Positions 35,801 to 36,979 of a stretch of 36,979 nt of DNA are shown piece by piece. The stretch is from the NCBI GenBank assembly GCA_036386415.1, contig DASVVT010000073.1, forward strand, positions 1-36,979. Reading direction: 5' to 3'. The position numbers and the translations under genes are program-made. Position 1 is the stretch's first letter, and each line of letters starts with the position of its first letter. Source of the DNA: DASVVT01 sp036386415. Lineage in GTDB: Bacteria; Acidobacteriota; Blastocatellia; Pyrinomonadales; Pyrinomonadaceae. Under the pieces are notes generated by a model that worked only from the letters and a program-made list of their open reading frames with translations, was not told the origin of the DNA and searched no databases.

Positions 35801-36783
35801 TCGCGCAGCACACGGTAACGGCGCGCCTTCGCCGCCTGGCGTCGCAGGCTCCCGACCTGTCTTTCGATCTCGGAGATGATGTCTGAGACGCGGCTCAGAT
35901 TCGAGCGCGCCGATTCAAGGCGCGCTTCCGCCGCGCGCTGGCGCACCCGAAATTTCGTGATCCCCGCTGCCTCTTCGATGAGCGTGCGACGATCCATCGG
36001 CTTGGCAGATAGAATCTGGCCGATGCGTCCCTGCTCGATGATGGCGTAGTGAGCGCCTGAGAGTCCCGTGCCCGAAAAGAGGTCTTGAATATCGCGCAGG
36101 CGGCAGTTGCGACCGTTGAGCAAGTATTCGCTCTCGCCCGAACGATAGAGACGGCGCGTCACAGAGACGGCTTCGCCCGGAGCAAACTCCAGCGCCAGGC
36201 GGCTCGGTCGCCAGTGCCGCTTGCCGTGCAGCTTCATCGTCGTCGCTTCAACGGTGTGCGGCTCCGGCACAGCCTCTGCGGCAGCAGGCTCCTGGCTTGC
36301 AGCGGCAAACGCCCCCACCGCCATCTCGCTCTCCGAGTTGTTCTCACTTCCAGCGTCGGTTTGCGCAGCCTCGCCCGTCGCAACGGCCTCAACCGGAGGC
36401 GTTGCCGCTTCGGGAGTTTCAGGCGCTGCCGCCTCTTCTATGACGACGCTGTGCTCGTCTATCTCTTCGAGCGTAGAGTCTATGTCCTCTATGTCCGGCT
36501 CGTGCTCGACCGTTTCGTCGCGCACCATGTGCAGGACGACTTCGGCCATCCCGCTCGGCGCGCGATTGCGCGAGCCCTGAAAGATCACATCCTTCATCTC
36601 CGCGCCGCGCAGGTGCTTGATCCGCTGCTCGCCCAGAACCCAGGCGATAGCGTCCGCCACGTTGCTCTTACCGCAGCCGTTCGGGCCGACGACCGCAGTG
36701 ATGCCGTCGCCCGTAAAGACAAGTTCCGTATGATCCGCGAAGGATTTGAAGCCGGTGATTTCTAAGCGTTGCAGTTTAAACAT
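32839..36783 (-). CDS. smc: Chromosome segregation protein SMC with acidic head insertion
   Basis: The product has 1314 residues against about 1150-1190 in most bacteria. Walker A is at 33-40 (GPNGCGKS). The ABC signature LLSGGEKAMAALALVLSIF starts at 1223, and Walker B is LLDEVD (1250-1255). Two long coiled coils (about 290-600 and 830-1120) flank a hinge with RRAHYSPAVQRLF at its start. SMC forms a clamp with ScpA and ScpB that organises and separates chromosomes. Two oddities: residues of about 88-195 are an acidic, Ala/Glu/Pro-rich insertion within the N-terminal ATPase lobe, before SVTRRLYRSGESEYLLNG; and the hinge contains a short acidic loop (NGQEEEEGANSSHTGGDDGA). The downstream gene overlaps its stop. 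No Shine-Dalgarno sequence is evident at the ATG. Confidence 0.97.
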   Translation of the reverse strand: MFKLQRLEITGFKSFADHTELVFTGDGITAVVGPNGCGKSNVADAIAWVLGEQRIKHLRGAEMKDVIFQGSRNRAPSGMAEVVLHMVRDETVEHEPDIEDIDSTLEEIDEHSVVIEEAAAPETPEAATPPVEAVATGEAAQTDAGSENNSESEMAVGAFAAASQEPAAAEAVPEPHTVEATTMKLHGKRHWRPSRLALEFAPGEAVSVTRRLYRSGESEYLLNGRNCRLRDIQDLFSGTGLSGAHYAIIEQGRIGQILSAKPMDRRTLIEEAAGITKFRVRQRAAEARLESARSNLSRVSDIISEIERQVGSLRRQAAKARRYRVLREELRELLRRVYVAEERTLASLLEETRLQLREANETERALAEELAVREEDARRATQEARTLEESLAEARARAAEAELQRDRRMRERGYQQEQAVGLERRREAVQSEMGEVRARLASVEQECERLREQEAGQRAESEESALQLQSAEASYSQKMVEALEAEALIESARAELLQHTAVAERLMEISRQLEATLERLALQAEGLAREGERAAALHVERAAEAESLNQEIEIARERLAKLMTERETAVHRVVEGHEAVSDADAQLAQVRDEFSRTRHRLDSLKELDERRAHYSPAVQRLFSAGDAVEEFHFMGTLADMLQVESRWERAVEGALGSTLQSVIVPTPDDAARAALWLRENDAGRASFLVAGLHGASEEADILAAYKNGQEEEEGANSSHTGGDDGASLGDVRIHDLLGAPRELLAVLSRTIPEKMNARIASNLDHAMTMSLATGEMYVTTDGDWVAGGQLVAAGDARALEEGAGLLAFKRELRELEVRAAGLEAEAASAEQVATQARAILTGLEDSVVLLNEVIGREERDGLARELNAAQLAQEIERAERHLRVVADDAARLAEERLEVEERRANALLEAETAGAARLAASDAVAQAATLLALARREAEAESEALSTQRAAAAAAAERRRAVAAELRRMEAERSELEARLERHMREITEASARLEELGRSIEEIDSSASSVEMERARDEQAISLAAAQVAGARERADNLSAELMELNRRAAAARERRAELDVQRAEATARLAYVREACMSELNQSLEELSEARPQDEDFDLEAGRARTEELRARIESFGAVNMMALEELTESEERLQFLTGQRQDITDGIASTEEALREIKRRSRERFRHAFEEINRNFGELFQELFGGGRGEMSLIEADDVLESGIDIVAQPPGKRLQNVLLLSGGEKAMAALALVLSIFRYRPSPFCLLDEVDAPLDEANIGRFTNKIGQMAEMTQFIVITHNKRTMEMARALYGVTMEEAGISKLVSVKFE

Positions 36784-36862
36784 GCAGTTGTAGCCTGCTG
36801 GCAGCCCCGAAAGAGTAAACTCGGCGGCGGCTAAACAGATGCCGCACGCCTCGTCCTCGCAG

Positions 36863-36911
36863 GTGGGGCATTCACCCCACCCTTGACCAAAGGGATGCTG
36901 CGCCCCTTTGG
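36863..36911. repeat. Pair of short hairpins upstream of smc
   Basis: GTGGGG (36863-36868) pairs with CCCCAC (36875-36880), and CCAAAGGG (36887-36894) with CCCTTTGG (36904-36911). They lie about 80-130 bp upstream of the smc start. This may be another dispersed palindromic repeat; no gene is seen between 36784 and the window end. Confidence 0.5.
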
Positions 36912-36979
36912 AAACCCAAGCGCGAAGACTGATTCATCCCCACCGCAAGCGGATGGGGCACTCTCAGGTTCTTCGTAGA

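Overview
The window looks like a chromosomal segment of an Acidobacteriota bacterium, probably of the Blastocatellia type. This is inferred from gene content and not from a marker gene: a large Oar-like outer-membrane receptor with a carboxypeptidase-regulatory-like N-terminus, a winged-helix/TolB-propeller fusion, a LytS/LytTR pair, a Fis-only regulator and several small secreted or membrane families typical of that group. Base composition is moderately GC-rich and even. No tRNA, rRNA, CRISPR array, transposase or phage gene was found, so the segment is ordinary chromosome in gene content but very rich in intergenic palindromic repeats.

Region by region. 1-1104 (-) is the N-terminal part of a secreted subtilisin-like protease cut by the window edge. 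1780-7183 (-) holds a Fis-type regulator, a TonB-dependent receptor-like protein and a TPR lipo/secretory protein that shares the receptor's N-terminal domain type; a strong intercistronic terminator sits between the last two. 7701-9767 (-) is a LytS-type kinase and LytTR response regulator. 10154-11033 (-) carries two small genes. 11285-16668 (+) has a CadC-like winged-helix sensor with a C-terminal beta-propeller, a glycogen-debranching enzyme and a Bax-inhibitor-1 membrane protein. 16805-22720 (-) has an M24 aminopeptidase, a processive GT2 glycosyltransferase, a small membrane protein, a DUF2085 protein and class II fructose-1,6-bisphosphatase. 23024-24886 (+) is a secreted MopE/EF-hand protein. 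25242-26474 (-) is an acyl-CoA dehydrogenase with a decayed C-terminal duplicate just downstream. 27210-29812 (+) holds a YheT-like hydrolase and a CNNM/HlyC transporter. 30055-31699 (-) is a sigma factor with a soluble zinc-finger anti-sigma candidate. 32063-36783 (-) is SMC translationally overlapping a small secreted protein.

The most interesting signals are non-coding. Paired copies of GTGACGAA spaced exactly 21 bp lie upstream of both the kinase gene and the Fis gene. This is the two-helical-turn layout expected of a LytTR protein and suggests a local circuit from kinase and regulator to Fis protein and perhaps to the receptor. Nearly every intergenic gap is filled by one of several palindromic repeat families: five copies of a CGCAAAGG-type hairpin, four inverted heptad-repeat elements, two copies of a roughly 110-bp CCACGAA element and others. 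Several abut or supply stop codons, and one heptad tract lies inside the debranching-enzyme reading frame. SMC carries an acidic insertion of about 100 residues in its ATPase head.
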